Source: Saccharomycopsis fibuligera x Saccharomycopsis cf. fibuligera | Taxonomy: Eukaryota; Ascomycota; Saccharomycetes; Ascoideales; Saccharomycopsidaceae | Direction: 5' to 3' | NCBI GenBank assembly: GCA_001936135.1 | Contig: CP012812.1 | Span: 806,001-870,000, forward strand | Length of the DNA: 64,000 bases | Shown: positions 33,209 to 46,949 of the stretch, one piece after another | How positions within the stretch are numbered: position 1 is the first letter of the stretch | Layout: every line of letters begins with the position of its first letter | The notes under the pieces: generated by a model | Database searches by the model: none | The model's input: only the letters and a program-made list of their open reading frames with translations | What the model was told of the DNA's origin: nothing | Made by a program: the position numbers and the translations under genes

Positions 33209-33695
33209 ATGGATCAATTAAACTCTCGTGAACAACAAGAATTTCAAAAAGTTGTTGAACAAAAGCAAATGAAGGATTTCATGCGTGTAAGTAGCTATTT
33301 TTTCGATCCGCCTTTTGATTGCTTTCCAGTTATCATATTGGAGGCGCACAAACTATATTAAGCAATATGAAAGTTGAATGCAAAAAAAAAAAATAAAAAA
33401 TAAAAAAAAACAGCGTTTAAAACCCAATATTGCCTCTGTTAGCATAACTGCCGTGTTTTTGTGTTAATTATTTTTTTTTCGAATATCAGTACTAACTGGC
33501 TCGCTATAGTTGTATTCCGACTTGGTTCAAAGATGTTTCAATGACTGTGTCAATGACTTCACCACCAAGAACTTGACTTCCAGAGAAGATGGGTGTGTCT
33601 TGAAATGTACCGAAAAGTTCTTGAAACACAGTGAAAGAGTTGGCGCTAGATTCCAAGAACAAAACGAATTGTTGATGAAAAACTTTAGAGGTTAA
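33209..33695 (+). CDS. TIM9: Mitochondrial intermembrane-space chaperone Tim9, two exons
   Basis: Small Tim chaperone that, with Tim10, guides hydrophobic precursors across the intermembrane space. Exon 1 (33209-33286) encodes [20 protein letters not shown] plus six residues. The intron (33287-33509, 223 bp) starts GTAAGT and has TACTAAC at 33490-33496 and a TATAG acceptor. Exon 2 is 33510-33695. The joined protein has 87 residues, the same length as yeast Tim9, with both twin CX3C motifs (CFNDC and CVLKC) and the ending [16 protein letters not shown]. Confidence 0.96.
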
Positions 33696-34534
33696 GAGAA
33701 TATGAAATAATAAATATTATAATTATTTTTCATTATTTATTTTTATCTTATTTCTCTTCAACTTATTTGTTGGTTTGTTATTTTTCACCTACTGTATTTT
33801 AGTTCACGCTTTGGTTTTTTTAATTCAATTTATTCATTTATTGTTCTTACGATTGGTTATATTAAGACAAATGTTGCAAATGTAAATACAAATGGCCAAT
33901 CAGTATGAGAGCTATTCTTGCACATGTGCAGGATTGGCGGAAGTGAAATCGATGTTGCGGAATATTTAGATTAGTGTATTTCAAATCCATGATTCGATTT
34001 AAATGAAAACGAAAGAAATAAAAAAGATTAAAATGACATAAATTGAATTGAAAAAAAAAAAAAAAAAAAAATGATAAAATTGTACATATTATGTTTATGC
34101 TTAGTTTTTCCACTTTTCGGAAACAATTACATGTCTCATGTTTAATTAAAATTATGTTGATGTTGAATTTTGAAACGTAAATTGCATTCTCCTCTTTTGG
34201 TGAGGTCTAGTGAAAATATTAAGAGGGTACCTTTGCAGTATCAGCACGTTCAAATATTCGTATGATTTGATGCTTCGCAGTATGTGCAATTTGCAGCAAA
34301 GACGAAAAGCATAACTTACAAAACCCAAGCAGTACAATATAGCAATGACAATAAATTTTAACAAAATGTAACTAATTCATAAATTCCAAAGAAAAAAATG
34401 TAGAAAATAAAATAAAATAAAATGGAGGGAGGAAGGAAAAAAAAGTGTGTGCCAAAGTCAAATGACAGGAGCATTATACAAACCAATCAATCGAATCTTT
34501 TCAATGTCATTTATTGATGAACTTACTTTCTTTC
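33696..34534. other. Convergent intergenic TIM9 / eIF3m gene
   Basis: 839 bp, A/T-rich, with an A run near 34050-34070. No gene or RNA seen. Confidence 0.6.
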
Positions 34535-35947
34535 TTAATTGTGGTGCAATTTCTTCTTTTGTTGTTCAATAATATCAGTGACTTCACTCAAACTTTTCTT
34601 CCAGTTTCTCAAATTATTTAAAATGAATTTCCATTCTTTATTACCCAATTTGTTGTCATTAGCATCCGTACTATTAGATTTTTCATCATCAAGAACAATA
34701 ACCAAGTTGATCTTGTAAATGGCAAAAATTTGCTTAAGTTGATCTATCTTACCTTGGAAAATGTTCAATTTCACCGCATTGATTAGCACGGACTCAATCT
34801 TGACCAAATCGTTATTGTGTCCCAATTCGTCGGATATTTGCTTGTAAGTTATGACTGGGCCAATGTTGGTAGTAGTTTTTGTAGAATTTTTAGCTTCATC
34901 ATTTTCTTCAACCACTGATTCGTAGTCGGAAGATTCAGCGGCTCTAAGGGCCAAGTTGGCAACAACCAAAAATTCCTTCTTGGTGATTAAAGCGCTAACA
35001 ACAATACCAAGTTCTTTTTCAATAACAGCTTTGTTAGCAAGGGCAAATTCATTAAATTGCTGCAAGTTATTTTTAGATAAGGTGTACAAACTCAACAATT
35101 CGTGCAATATGGAGTGTTTGGCCTTTAATCCACTCAAGTTGAATTTATACAAGTAAGACAAATCAATTTCCTTATTGTTTCTCAAAGCTTTAATAGCCAA
35201 GATATTGATGGCTTCACTGTTGTTTTCAGTGTTATACTTGAGTAAAACGGATTTCAAAACAATCAATGCCTCATTTGGATAGTTCAATTCAACCAAGTTG
35301 GACAACTCGCTGGTAAATGCAATGATGTCAGCAGCTGACACCTTGGCATCAGCCAAATATTTTTCAAAAATAAATTTTTGCCCATCAACAGTAGATTTTT
35401 TCAAGAGTGGTTTCAACAAGTAGGCATTTTCTTCCAAAGATTGTTTATCCAATTTACTGAAAGATTTCAAAATAGTAGCCAATATTTGGTATCTCAAACT
35501 GGATTGTTGGTCGATCAAATTGAAAAAAACAGTCAATATACTCAAAATAGTAGTGAATTTGATTGATTGTCTATCATTGAATGCTGGGTTTTGCACTGGA
35601 GAAATCTCGTACAAGGTGTTCAATAAGCTGGAAAATCTTTCAGTGAACTTTTGTTGTGCGGCAGCGGCATCGTCGTCTCCATTCACGAAAAGTGGTTCGG
35701 CTATAAGATAAAACACCAAGTTCAAAGTTGGCTCAAGTTCTTTATCTGGCAAACTTTTCAATAATATAACAGAATCAAGAACTTCTTTGTAGAGAGCGTC
35801 GTTCAATTCACTGGACAATTCGTTCAACTTGGCAGAAAATTCGGTATTTTTGTTGACGGAGTCGATGATTGATGCATAGTTACTAGCAGACTCTTGGACG
35901 TCGCTGTCGACGACTATAAACGGCTTGACAAGGTCAGTGGTACTCAT
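34535..35947 (-). CDS. EIF3M: Translation initiation factor eIF3 subunit m (PCI domain)
   Basis: Subunit of the eIF3 complex that organises the 43S pre-initiation complex. From the ATG at 35947 the protein has 470 residues, largely alpha-helical. The C-terminal third is a PCI domain: VKIESVLINAVKLNIFQGKI corresponds to the winged-helix part of human eIF3m. The terminal pattern WKFILNNLRNWKKSLSEV matches the family's W-L-NLW-L-V ending. eIF3m is absent from S. cerevisiae but present in many other yeasts, which fits the CTG-clade call. A COP9/proteasome-lid PCI protein is a less likely alternative. Confidence 0.85.
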   Translation of the reverse strand: MSTTDLVKPFIVVDSDVQESASNYASIIDSVNKNTEFSAKLNELSSELNDALYKEVLDSVILLKSLPDKELEPTLNLVFYLIAEPLFVNGDDDAAAAQQKFTERFSSLLNTLYEISPVQNPAFNDRQSIKFTTILSILTVFFNLIDQQSSLRYQILATILKSFSKLDKQSLEENAYLLKPLLKKSTVDGQKFIFEKYLADAKVSAADIIAFTSELSNLVELNYPNEALIVLKSVLLKYNTENNSEAINILAIKALRNNKEIDLSYLYKFNLSGLKAKHSILHELLSLYTLSKNNLQQFNEFALANKAVIEKELGIVVSALITKKEFLVVANLALRAAESSDYESVVEENDEAKNSTKTTTNIGPVITYKQISDELGHNNDLVKIESVLINAVKLNIFQGKIDQLKQIFAIYKINLVIVLDDEKSNSTDANDNKLGNKEWKFILNNLRNWKKSLSEVTDIIEQQKKKLHHN

Positions 35948-36378
35948 GTTTTTGTTTAGTGATATTTGCAGTCTTGATGAGGATAAGGAAGACAAAGCTG
36001 CTGAGGGATATGGTGACTGACAGTGCTCTAGTCGGTGTGTATAACTTCAAACCCTTAGTTTGCCAACCAGTTTTTTGATTTGTCGGTACCGTTTTCTCAC
36101 TTTCTCACTAGCCCTACAGCACTCGCGCACAGAAGAACAAAAAAAAAAAATTTTCAGAACAGTGGGCGGGTAATGCTTTTTTCGTGAACTTCCAACGCTG
36201 GTGGTGTAATCGACATTATTTTAATTTTTGTTATTGCAACAGTGGTGAACATGAAGAGTGATGCTTATGACACACTGCAAGTGATCTGTTGTGTCATCTA
36301 GTCATAACTAAGTGAAGGATTGTCTTATATCGGTGCTTCCTAAGACCTAAGATAGCAAACAAAAACACGTACAAAAAA
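35948..36378. promoter_or_regulatory. Divergent promoter eIF3m gene / uS3m gene
   Basis: 431 bp. A short A-run lies near 36139-36149. No recognised regulatory motif. Confidence 0.4.
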
Positions 36379-37560
36379 ATGAGCAGGCTCGTGACGCAAA
36401 ATGCAGTCAAGCAGACTCTTCTCTTGAACAACTTGCTCAAGACTCAAGCACCAAAAGAATTAGGATTGCAGTACAAACAACAAATTTTAAAAAACATGTT
36501 ATTGAAAATTAATAAACTCAAGGACCTTCAGAGTAAAAGAAATCCATTTGCCTCCGAGATTAAAAGACAAACCATCAACAAAGGTAGTGATTTGCAATCT
36601 GCCAATGACTTAGCCATGTTCAATCATCAAATCTTCAAGTTCAACAAAGCTTTGGAAACTAATACTGTGGTTTTGGATCGCCAAGTCTCAGGCTTGCTTG
36701 AAAAATACTTGACGGTTAGTCTTTCATTGAAATCAAAAACTAAAGGTAAACAGGGCCATATTGCTGGCATCACTGATAAAAACACCGTCAACCCAATATA
36801 TCTTAGTAGTCCAGTTTTCAAACATAGCACTTCAAAAGTGGAAATTTCCTTTTTTTATTACCACAACACCACTTATAAGAATGGCAACAAGTACTACAAT
36901 GATTCTGCCAAATATTACGTGCCGGTCATAAATAAATTGATGGCATCCATGAGTGACAACACCAACTACAATAGCTTAGCCTTCATTTTGGAACAATACT
37001 ACAATAAGAAAGTTGTCTTCAAGCCAAAGAAATTGAAGTACATTTACAACAATAATGAAATCTTCACTCAATATGTCAGTAAGCAAGTTAAAAATGATGC
37101 AAGATTCGCTTCAAGATTAGCTAGAGTCTTACAAAAAATTATGCCACAAATCTCTGATGAAACTGCCGCTATCAAATATAACCTTCGTTTGATTAGTATG
37201 ACTGAAGCAAAAGTTAATAGAATTGTCGCTGAGCATAGAAACAGCTTGGGTAACTTGGACATTACCAAATTGTATAAAGACACCAAATATCAAGAAACCG
37301 CCAAGACTTTGTTAATGTTCAAGTATCTCCTCGGGGCACAAATTACTTTCAAGGGTAGATCTATGAGAAAAGCCGCTATTGCTAGATCTCAAAAATCTAA
37401 AGTTTTTAGAGGTACTTTCCGTAATAAGGTGTATTACTATAATGTGTTGAGCAACCAATACAAGTTGAACCAACATAAGAGTAATATTAGTGCTCACCAA
37501 AGTGACAAGGTTACCAAGTATGGTAAGTTCAACATTGCTATCAAATCTAATTATCTTTAG
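36379..37560 (+). CDS. VAR1: Nuclear-encoded mitochondrial small-subunit ribosomal protein uS3m (Var1-like)
   Basis: A 393-residue, very basic, Asn/Lys/Tyr-rich protein. The opening MSRLVTQNAVKQTLLLNNLL is free of acids and amphipathic, like a mitochondrial presequence. The body has the hydrophilic Asn/Lys bias of Var1 (YYNDSAKYYVPVINKLMA, KKLKYIYNNNEIF). The C-terminal part has a uS3-like core: LGAQITFKGRSMRKAAIARS then a basic GTFRNK segment, matching the G-x-x-x-x-GR signature of the S3 KH-distal domain. In S. cerevisiae VAR1 is on mitochondrial DNA; in CTG-clade yeasts a nuclear copy is expected. Family call is by composition plus that signature, so moderately sure. Confidence 0.75.
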   Translation: MSRLVTQNAVKQTLLLNNLLKTQAPKELGLQYKQQILKNMLLKINKLKDLQSKRNPFASEIKRQTINKGSDLQSANDLAMFNHQIFKFNKALETNTVVLDRQVSGLLEKYLTVSLSLKSKTKGKQGHIAGITDKNTVNPIYLSSPVFKHSTSKVEISFFYYHNTTYKNGNKYYNDSAKYYVPVINKLMASMSDNTNYNSLAFILEQYYNKKVVFKPKKLKYIYNNNEIFTQYVSKQVKNDARFASRLARVLQKIMPQISDETAAIKYNLRLISMTEAKVNRIVAEHRNSLGNLDITKLYKDTKYQETAKTLLMFKYLLGAQITFKGRSMRKAAIARSQKSKVFRGTFRNKVYYYNVLSNQYKLNQHKSNISAHQSDKVTKYGKFNIAIKSNYL

Positions 37561-38103
37561 GTAGTGTAATAATTAATTATTTATGCTTTGTCTTCTTGAT
37601 TCTTATAGAATAAACAGTTCCTTGTACATATTACATAGATGACATTGGGTTGTAGACAAGAAATAGTTTTTAGTACTTTGCAGCTACTTAAAAAATGTGG
37701 AAAACTTGTAAAAATCAAAGTCACTCTAAGCAATATAAAGTCTCTTAGGCAATCATTTAACTTCAAACTGAAGACTTAAAAGAATCAGAGAAATTAATTA
37801 ATCAGCAAGATTCGACAGAAACGAAAGATGGAATACATCATATAAAAGCAGCAATTGAAAATATAAAGATATACAAATAAATCTTAAAGATATAGAAACC
37901 AGAAATTTTTTAAAAGTACATCAAGAATAAATAATAATAATAAGAGTAAAATAAATAAAAACATTGGTGACAAAAAAAAAAATTAATTGTAAAAATGATA
38001 ATAATAAAAGCATTATAGTATAATAAAAATATAGGACAAAAAATACAAAAATACAAACAAGTCTATAATATTTGCGCACTAACACACACTACTATGTGTT
38101 AAA
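37561..38103. other. Convergent intergenic uS3m / MFG1
   Basis: 543 bp of very A-rich sequence with AATAAT and AAATAAA-type repeats from about 37925. No gene seen. Confidence 0.6.
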
Positions 38104-41922
<3,819 letters not shown>

Positions 41923-42565
41923 GGCTGGCGGGGAAGAATGTGATATAAAGCGTGGCTTGTACAGGCAAAGAGTCTGCTATAAAGGTAGTGGTTGGAATGC
42001 CGGCGCTGCTGGCAGTAGTGGTTGTGGCCAGTGTTCTCTTAGACGCTGTTGCAAAAAAGAAGCAACGGAAGGGAAGCTAGCACTGGTGATGATGATTTGA
42101 TAGCAGTGCTAGCAGTAATAGTAATGACTGCAATCAATGTCAAAAGCCGCCCAACTCTCTTTCAATGTAGTTAGGGGCACTCCCTGTCAGGTGAGATAAA
42201 TACTAAGAGCACTTTTTAGTATACGGTATAACAAAGGAAACAAGTGAGCGAAATATCTAAAACTGGTAGCAGTCAAGTATGCTGTTGGTAACAGTCAAGC
42301 AAACTGTTGGTATCCAAGAGCCAATCAATCAAAAAAGCAAATTATCTGGTAGTTCTTGTGCTGGTTTGAAGTTACCAAGACAGTGTGATGCCGGTGTAGC
42401 TTACGTTATCGATCCCATTAACTTACGTAATCGAAGATGAGGCTTGCACTTGAATGGTAACAACGACAGCAAAATCGAATTGCAATTAAACAAAACGCCA
42501 ATCAGTCAAAAATAGGCTCCACTAGTCAGCAGTGTACACTTTCAATCAACCATACAGCACTTACA
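41923..42565. promoter_or_regulatory. Divergent promoter MFG1 / COY1
   Basis: 643 bp. Contains repeated AGTCAAGTATGCTGTTGG / AGTCAAGCAAACTGTTGG units (about 42272-42312). No standard motif recognised. Confidence 0.4.
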
Positions 42566-44893
42566 ATGACCAGTCCGCTGCCACAATCTCCGGATGATCT
42601 TTCCGGCTTTGAGAAAGCATTGCAGAGCTGGGAAGAAATCAATTTGCCAGAATTGCAGAAAGCTCTTGATAACGAAGCTCTCGAAATAAAAGAAAACCAA
42701 AAGAGTCTATTGATTTCCAGAAAAGAGCTAGCCTCCAAGACAAAACTGTTCAAGAAACTTGAAGACAATGAAAAGCTTTCGGAAATAAAACTGCTCTTGA
42801 AATCTTACCAGAACGAAATCGATAATTTAACCAAGAAAAGCAAGTTTGTAGAGACCTCTTTTTTCAAAGTGTATAAGGAGATCAGTGAGGCTCCTGATCC
42901 AAAACCGCTATTATCAAACTCCTTGAAGTCTTTTAAAGCATCATCAGAAACTTCAGCTTTAAAACATGAGATTGCACAATTACAAGAAAAGCTCCAAAGA
43001 TACAGCGACTATGAAACCATAAAATCAAAACTCATAGACGGTGAACAAAAACATGCAGAAAGCCTCAAGATCAAGTTGTTGCTCAAAGATGACGAGTACA
43101 AATCTAAAATGGATGATGCTGAAAACAAGCACAAGGCAGCTGAACTAAATTACGAAAGAAAAATTGCTCAGCTAAATAGACAGGTTGCTGAATTGAAAGC
43201 TATGAATGAGATTTCCAAAAATAAATTAAAGTCTCAAAGAAAGATCTTGGGCGATGACGAAGACGATGATGATGACGATGGTGACGGAGAGGATGGTGAC
43301 GCCGAAGATGAAAATAAAAAACTCACTGAAAGCTTGGATGATCTTCCTGCTGGAAAATCAGCAGATTCAAAAAATGAACATAATTCTAAGTCAGCTTTAA
43401 AAGTTGAACTTGATCTTGTCAATAGGGATTTGCAGCACTCAAAATCAAAAACAATAGAGTTAGAAAAAAGAAATAAAGAGCTTAAGGCTACTCTCGAAAA
43501 ACTTCAAGCATCAAGAAACGTTGATGATGCTCTAGCTAAAATTAACACTAAAGTTCAAACTTTGGAAAGAAATAATTCGATATTATTGCAAAAGGCAAAT
43601 ACCGATCAAAGAACTATAAATAAACTCACCAACGAGACTCAAAATCAAATAAAAAGATTGGAAAATGATGTCGCTGATTATAAAGAAAAAGTTTCAAATT
43701 TGAAGCAGAAATTAGTTGAATACCAAGACTATGAAGATATCAAAAATGAGCTAGCTATCCTTAGATCTATTGAATTTGATACCGAGCTTGACAACCAAGG
43801 GAACGTTTCCAGCAATATAGATCATGGATTGATGGCTAGGAATAGAAAGCTAAACAATGATCTTGTTGAACATCGTAACAAAAACACAGCTTTGGAGGAT
43901 AAGGTGAAACAATTATCAGACCATCTCAAAAAAGTGGAATTTGAGTATTCCAAATTGAAAGCTGCTAATGAAAAATTAGAAGCTGATATATCCACAGTGA
44001 AAGGTGGTAGTAGTAATGACAACTGGGATTCTATGAGTATGATCAGTGGTGTGTCTAGATTCCCAACTAGAAGCGTCGCACCATCAGGCAGATTTCCAAA
44101 TACAAACTCTGGCAGGATATCTCCAGCTGCTTCTATTGCCGGGTTTGATGATAACGCTTCAATGATAGGAGGCTCGGGGTCCAGCAGCACCACCGACAAT
44201 TCTCTTCTTCCGATCATCACTCAGCAAAGAGATAGATTTAGAGCTAAAAATATAGAAATAGAGACAAGACTTCGAGATAGCACTAAGAAATTAAATGATC
44301 TCAAAAAGCAAAATACCATTCTAGAAAATAAGGTCACCAGCATTACCACTGAACTTAAATTTTTGCAGTCCAAATCTGCTGGCTCCGCTACTAAGGCCAA
44401 ACCAGTGATACAAAATCCTTACGGTGATCAGTTCTCCTCTACCACATACGATGTTCTACTTGATGACTATGAAACATTTTCCTACTTAAGCAACAGTAGA
44501 TCGCTAAAATTTGTGGAGAGATACATTGGCTCAAGCAACGCTAAAAAAGTGGACAAGAAGCTAAATGAGATTGAAAGATATTTCTACACTTTCTTGAAGC
44601 TCATATTATCTAATCAAACAACAAGAATAATTTTCATAGCATACTGGTTTATGCTTCATTCTTTTTTTTTCCTTATCTTTATGAAATCCATCTTGGGAGG
44701 ATCAGCGGCTAGTGGCGTGTTTAGTTCCGCTGGGGCTCCTTCTGGGGTTGGTGCGGTTGGTTCTGTTTCTGATTCAGGAAAATTGGTTGCTGGAGACAAT
44801 GCTGCCGCTGCTGCCGCTGCCTTAAGTAATGTTGGAGCAGCTGCCGCAGGTGGTGCTCCACAAGCAGCAGCTGATGCTATCAAAGTAGACTGA
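42566..44893 (+). CDS. COY1: Golgi membrane coiled-coil protein Coy1 (CASP family)
   Basis: Golgin of the CASP/CUX1-short family, anchored in the Golgi by a C-terminal membrane segment and linked to retrograde traffic. The 775-residue protein begins with the CASP N-terminal block (FEKALQSWEEINLPELQKAL, KSYQNEIDNLTKKSKFVETS, APDPKPLL). Long coiled coils (about 130-480) with an acidic insert (DDEDDDDDDGDGEDGDAEDE) follow. The conserved C-terminal CASP domain (TYDVLLDDYETFSYLSNSRS, KFVERYIG) precedes a single hydrophobic span (IIFIAYWFMLHSFFFLIFM) near 690. After it is an unusual Gly/Ala-rich luminal tail. Two CTG codons (42744 and 42790) fall at positions that in related fungi are small or hydrophilic, so Ser fits them better than Leu. 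Confidence 0.92.
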   Translation: MTSPLPQSPDDLSGFEKALQSWEEINLPELQKALDNEALEIKENQKSLLISRKELASKTKLFKKLEDNEKLSEIKLLLKSYQNEIDNLTKKSKFVETSFFKVYKEISEAPDPKPLLSNSLKSFKASSETSALKHEIAQLQEKLQRYSDYETIKSKLIDGEQKHAESLKIKLLLKDDEYKSKMDDAENKHKAAELNYERKIAQLNRQVAELKAMNEISKNKLKSQRKILGDDEDDDDDDGDGEDGDAEDENKKLTESLDDLPAGKSADSKNEHNSKSALKVELDLVNRDLQHSKSKTIELEKRNKELKATLEKLQASRNVDDALAKINTKVQTLERNNSILLQKANTDQRTINKLTNETQNQIKRLENDVADYKEKVSNLKQKLVEYQDYEDIKNELAILRSIEFDTELDNQGNVSSNIDHGLMARNRKLNNDLVEHRNKNTALEDKVKQLSDHLKKVEFEYSKLKAANEKLEADISTVKGGSSNDNWDSMSMISGVSRFPTRSVAPSGRFPNTNSGRISPAASIAGFDDNASMIGGSGSSSTTDNSLLPIITQQRDRFRAKNIEIETRLRDSTKKLNDLKKQNTILENKVTSITTELKFLQSKSAGSATKAKPVIQNPYGDQFSSTTYDVLLDDYETFSYLSNSRSLKFVERYIGSSNAKKVDKKLNEIERYFYTFLKLILSNQTTRIIFIAYWFMLHSFFFLIFMKSILGGSAASGVFSSAGAPSGVGAVGSVSDSGKLVAGDNAAAAAAALSNVGAAAAGGAPQAAADAIKVD

Positions 44894-45631
44894 CCTTTTT
44901 TTTTATGATCATTTTATATTTTTGAATTTCTTCTCTTTTTTTTGTATCTAACCTTTACTATTGTTTTTTTGAAGTTATAGTGTTACAGGCAAATGATTTG
45001 TTTGTCAATAAAAACTTATTATTATATGTCCATGTATTCGTTTTGTAGACAATGATGTTAATTTAGTGGATTAATGAATGAGCGGATGAATAAGTTCTGA
45101 TTGGTTAAACTGATTAATATAAAATCAATTGTAAACTCATGCTCTAACCAGCTGCAATGAAAAACTTTACAGAGGCTTATATATACCGCAATAAATGTAG
45201 CCATAAAAATCTACAACCATTTACGAGTGCATTAACATATTATAATTCAAACAAAAAAAAAAAAAAAAAAAAAGTTTATTTCTATGAGAAACCAGAGAAA
45301 CTAAAGAAATTGAAAAAATATTAAAGAAACCATAATAGTATAAGGTTATTGAGGCCAGCCGGTCGTATATTCAAGAGAAAAAAAGAATTTAAACTAGTTA
45401 GGATTGGAAATGTTTATATTTTTTTTCTAGTGCAGTTGTATATTGATTGACTGGAGATTACCGGTTTGGAAATGAATGATTTGTGATGGAATGGGCATCT
45501 TCTGAGGAATAATAGATAAGAACTTTATTTCTTTCAACACACAATATCGATTTACTATTTCTATATAAACGATAGAAAATAGAATCTTATAAACTTATCT
45601 ATATAGTATATACAGTATAGTTCAGTTGTTA
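44894..45631. other. Spacer after COY1
   Basis: 738 bp, A/T-rich, with an A run near 45255-45273. No gene or RNA recognised. Confidence 0.55.
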
Positions 45632-45791
45632 TTATATAGGGGAAACTTATACAAGTGAAAACCCCGTTAGTATTAGTTAGACTTTAATGAATAAGTTAGA
45701 TTTGAAATAGATATAAATGGGATTATAGTCTAGGATGGATGATATTTTATTTTTTTATTTTTTTTTTTTTGAGGGTCATTGCTTTGCTGTC
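45632..45791 (+). repeat. Left arm of inverted repeat enclosing the tRNA/mobile-element cluster
   Basis: About 160 bp that matches, in reverse complement and with scattered differences, the segment 46950-47118. Shared words include GTTAGTATTAGTTAGACTT, TTTGAAATAGATATA, GATTATAGTCTAGGATG and GAGGGTCATTGCTTTGCTGT. The T-rich tract at 45749-45771 is the tail of a LINE relic on the minus strand. Confidence 0.85.
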
Positions 45792-46270
45792 GACAGATAA
45801 AAAGAAAGGGGTCTCACTTCAATACCATCTTCCACTCACTAAGATAACACTGATGTGCTATCTAATTCATTACCGTGGTGATGTAGTAAACAAGACTAGA
45901 GATTGGAATGGTTTTCCAATCAAAGTCCTTTTCTTTCCGTAGGCGGGAGTATTTCTTTTGAAATATCAAGTAGTTGTCGACCTGGATTAATTCTCGTGTA
46001 TCACTGGATGGAAGGATGAGGCTGTCCCAGCTCAATTCCTTATTTATATGTAACTTTTTCCATAATGCTTGTGCCACTGGACATTTAACCAAAAAGTGCT
46101 CCATTTGTTTGTTGATAGTATCCGAGCTCCACTGTTTCTGCTATATCTGTTGTGCGCTGAAGCCCAAGAATACCAGGATTACGTTTGTTGGGGACTACTT
46201 GTTTCCACAGAGCTATTATGTTTGCTCCAACACTTACATTTCTCACCCTTGAAATTTAGATGTAGACTAA
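45750..46270 (-). mobile_element. Degenerate 3' end of a non-LTR (LINE, Zorro-like) retrotransposon
   Basis: Read on the minus strand, 46104-45862 encodes an 80-residue piece MEHFLVKCPVAQALWKKLHI, the H-x-x-x-x-C-P-x-x-x-x-x-W pattern of the zf-RVT domain that closes LINE reverse-transcriptase proteins. Upstream (about 46260-46165), in another frame, NFKGEKCKCWSKHN supplies a CxC element, and stop codons break the join. Downstream lies a short 3' UTR and then an A-rich tail (T-rich on the plus strand, 45749-45771). The copy is 5'-truncated and frame-broken. CTG yeasts carry LINEs of the Zorro type; that exact link is inferred. Confidence 0.65.
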
Positions 46271-46302
46271 TGAGATTTATATAATTTAGTAACTTGATGC
46301 TT

Positions 46303-46550
46303 TGTTGCGAACATTTTCCTTTATTGGGTTCACATTCCCGATCAGTCTGTGTTCACAATCAGTCTAGACAAGAGGCACCCCTAGTTGCTATCGAAAATTT
46401 TGTATAAAGGTCGGCGTTGTGTTCTAACTTGTGTATATAGCTATGGGCGGAATAAACGATAAGCCGAACATACCCATCGATAACGATAATAACTCCTACA
46501 ATACGCGTTTAAAAGTGCTTAGTAGAGAACTACCCCTTTTAAACACAACA
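46303..46550. mobile_element. Solo LTR with 5-bp target-site duplication, next to tRNA-Asn
   Basis: A 248-bp element with TGTTG at one end and CAACA at the other, flanked on both sides by TGCTT (46298-46302 and 46551-46555). Inside are TATA-like words (TATAAAGG near 46404, TATATAGC near 46433). Its end lies 13 bp before the tRNA-Asn gene, the position used by Ty3-type elements at Pol III start sites. No internal element sequence is left, so it is a recombined solo LTR. Confidence 0.88.
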
Positions 46551-46563
46551 TGCTTACATTAAA

Positions 46564-46637
46564 GACTTCGTGGCCAAGTTGGTTAAGGCGTGCGACTGTT
46601 AATCGCAAGATCGTGAGTTCGACCCTCACCGAGGTCG
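46564..46637 (+). tRNA. tRNA-Asn (GTT)
   Basis: 74-nt cloverleaf. The acceptor stem GACTTCG pairs with CGAGGTC, the discriminator base is G, the D arm is GGCCAAGTTGGTTAAGGC, and the anticodon loop CTGTTAA has GTT at 46598-46600. The T arm contains GTTCGACCC. There is no intron. A T6 Pol III terminator follows at about 46643-46648. The sequence is almost that of the S. cerevisiae tRNA-Asn. Confidence 0.97.
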
Positions 46638-46815
46638 CTTACTTTTTTCAAAGTTTTTTCTAACTTTAATATAAAATTTCCAAGAAAAATGTTTTTTTTC
46701 ACGCACAATGTTCGCCATTATTCTTATATAGATGATAGAAAATACAATCTTTACATGCTTTATAAAAAATGCTCTCATGTTTTTAATATGTAAAGAAAAA
46801 TTTGTAAAAAAATGG

Positions 46816-46897
46816 TGATAACGGCGAGATTCGAACTCGCGCATCCGAAGATACCAGGACCTTAACCTGGCGCCTTAGACCACTCGGCCACGTTACC
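46816..46897 (-). tRNA. tRNA-Leu (AAG)
   Basis: 82-nt gene with a long variable arm (TATCTTCGGATGC), class II. The acceptor GGTAACG pairs with CGTTATC, the discriminator base is A, the D arm is TGGCCGAGTGGTCTAAGGC, and the loop TTAAGGT carries anticodon AAG (46863-46861). There is no intron, and a T7 terminator lies just past the 3' end (46812-46805). AAG, modified to IAG, reads CTT/CTC codons; it would not read CTG, which fits CTG reassignment in this clade. It faces tRNA-Asn tail to tail. Confidence 0.95.
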
Positions 46898-46949
46898 ACT
46901 GTTATTTTTTATACTATAACCGGGAAATGAGAACAGTCTATGGGCCAAT

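Noticed and set aside
33287-33509. Separate start for the TIM9 second exon
   Set aside because: Exon 2 alone would start at a TTG and lose the conserved N-terminal block; the spliced form gives the exact family length.
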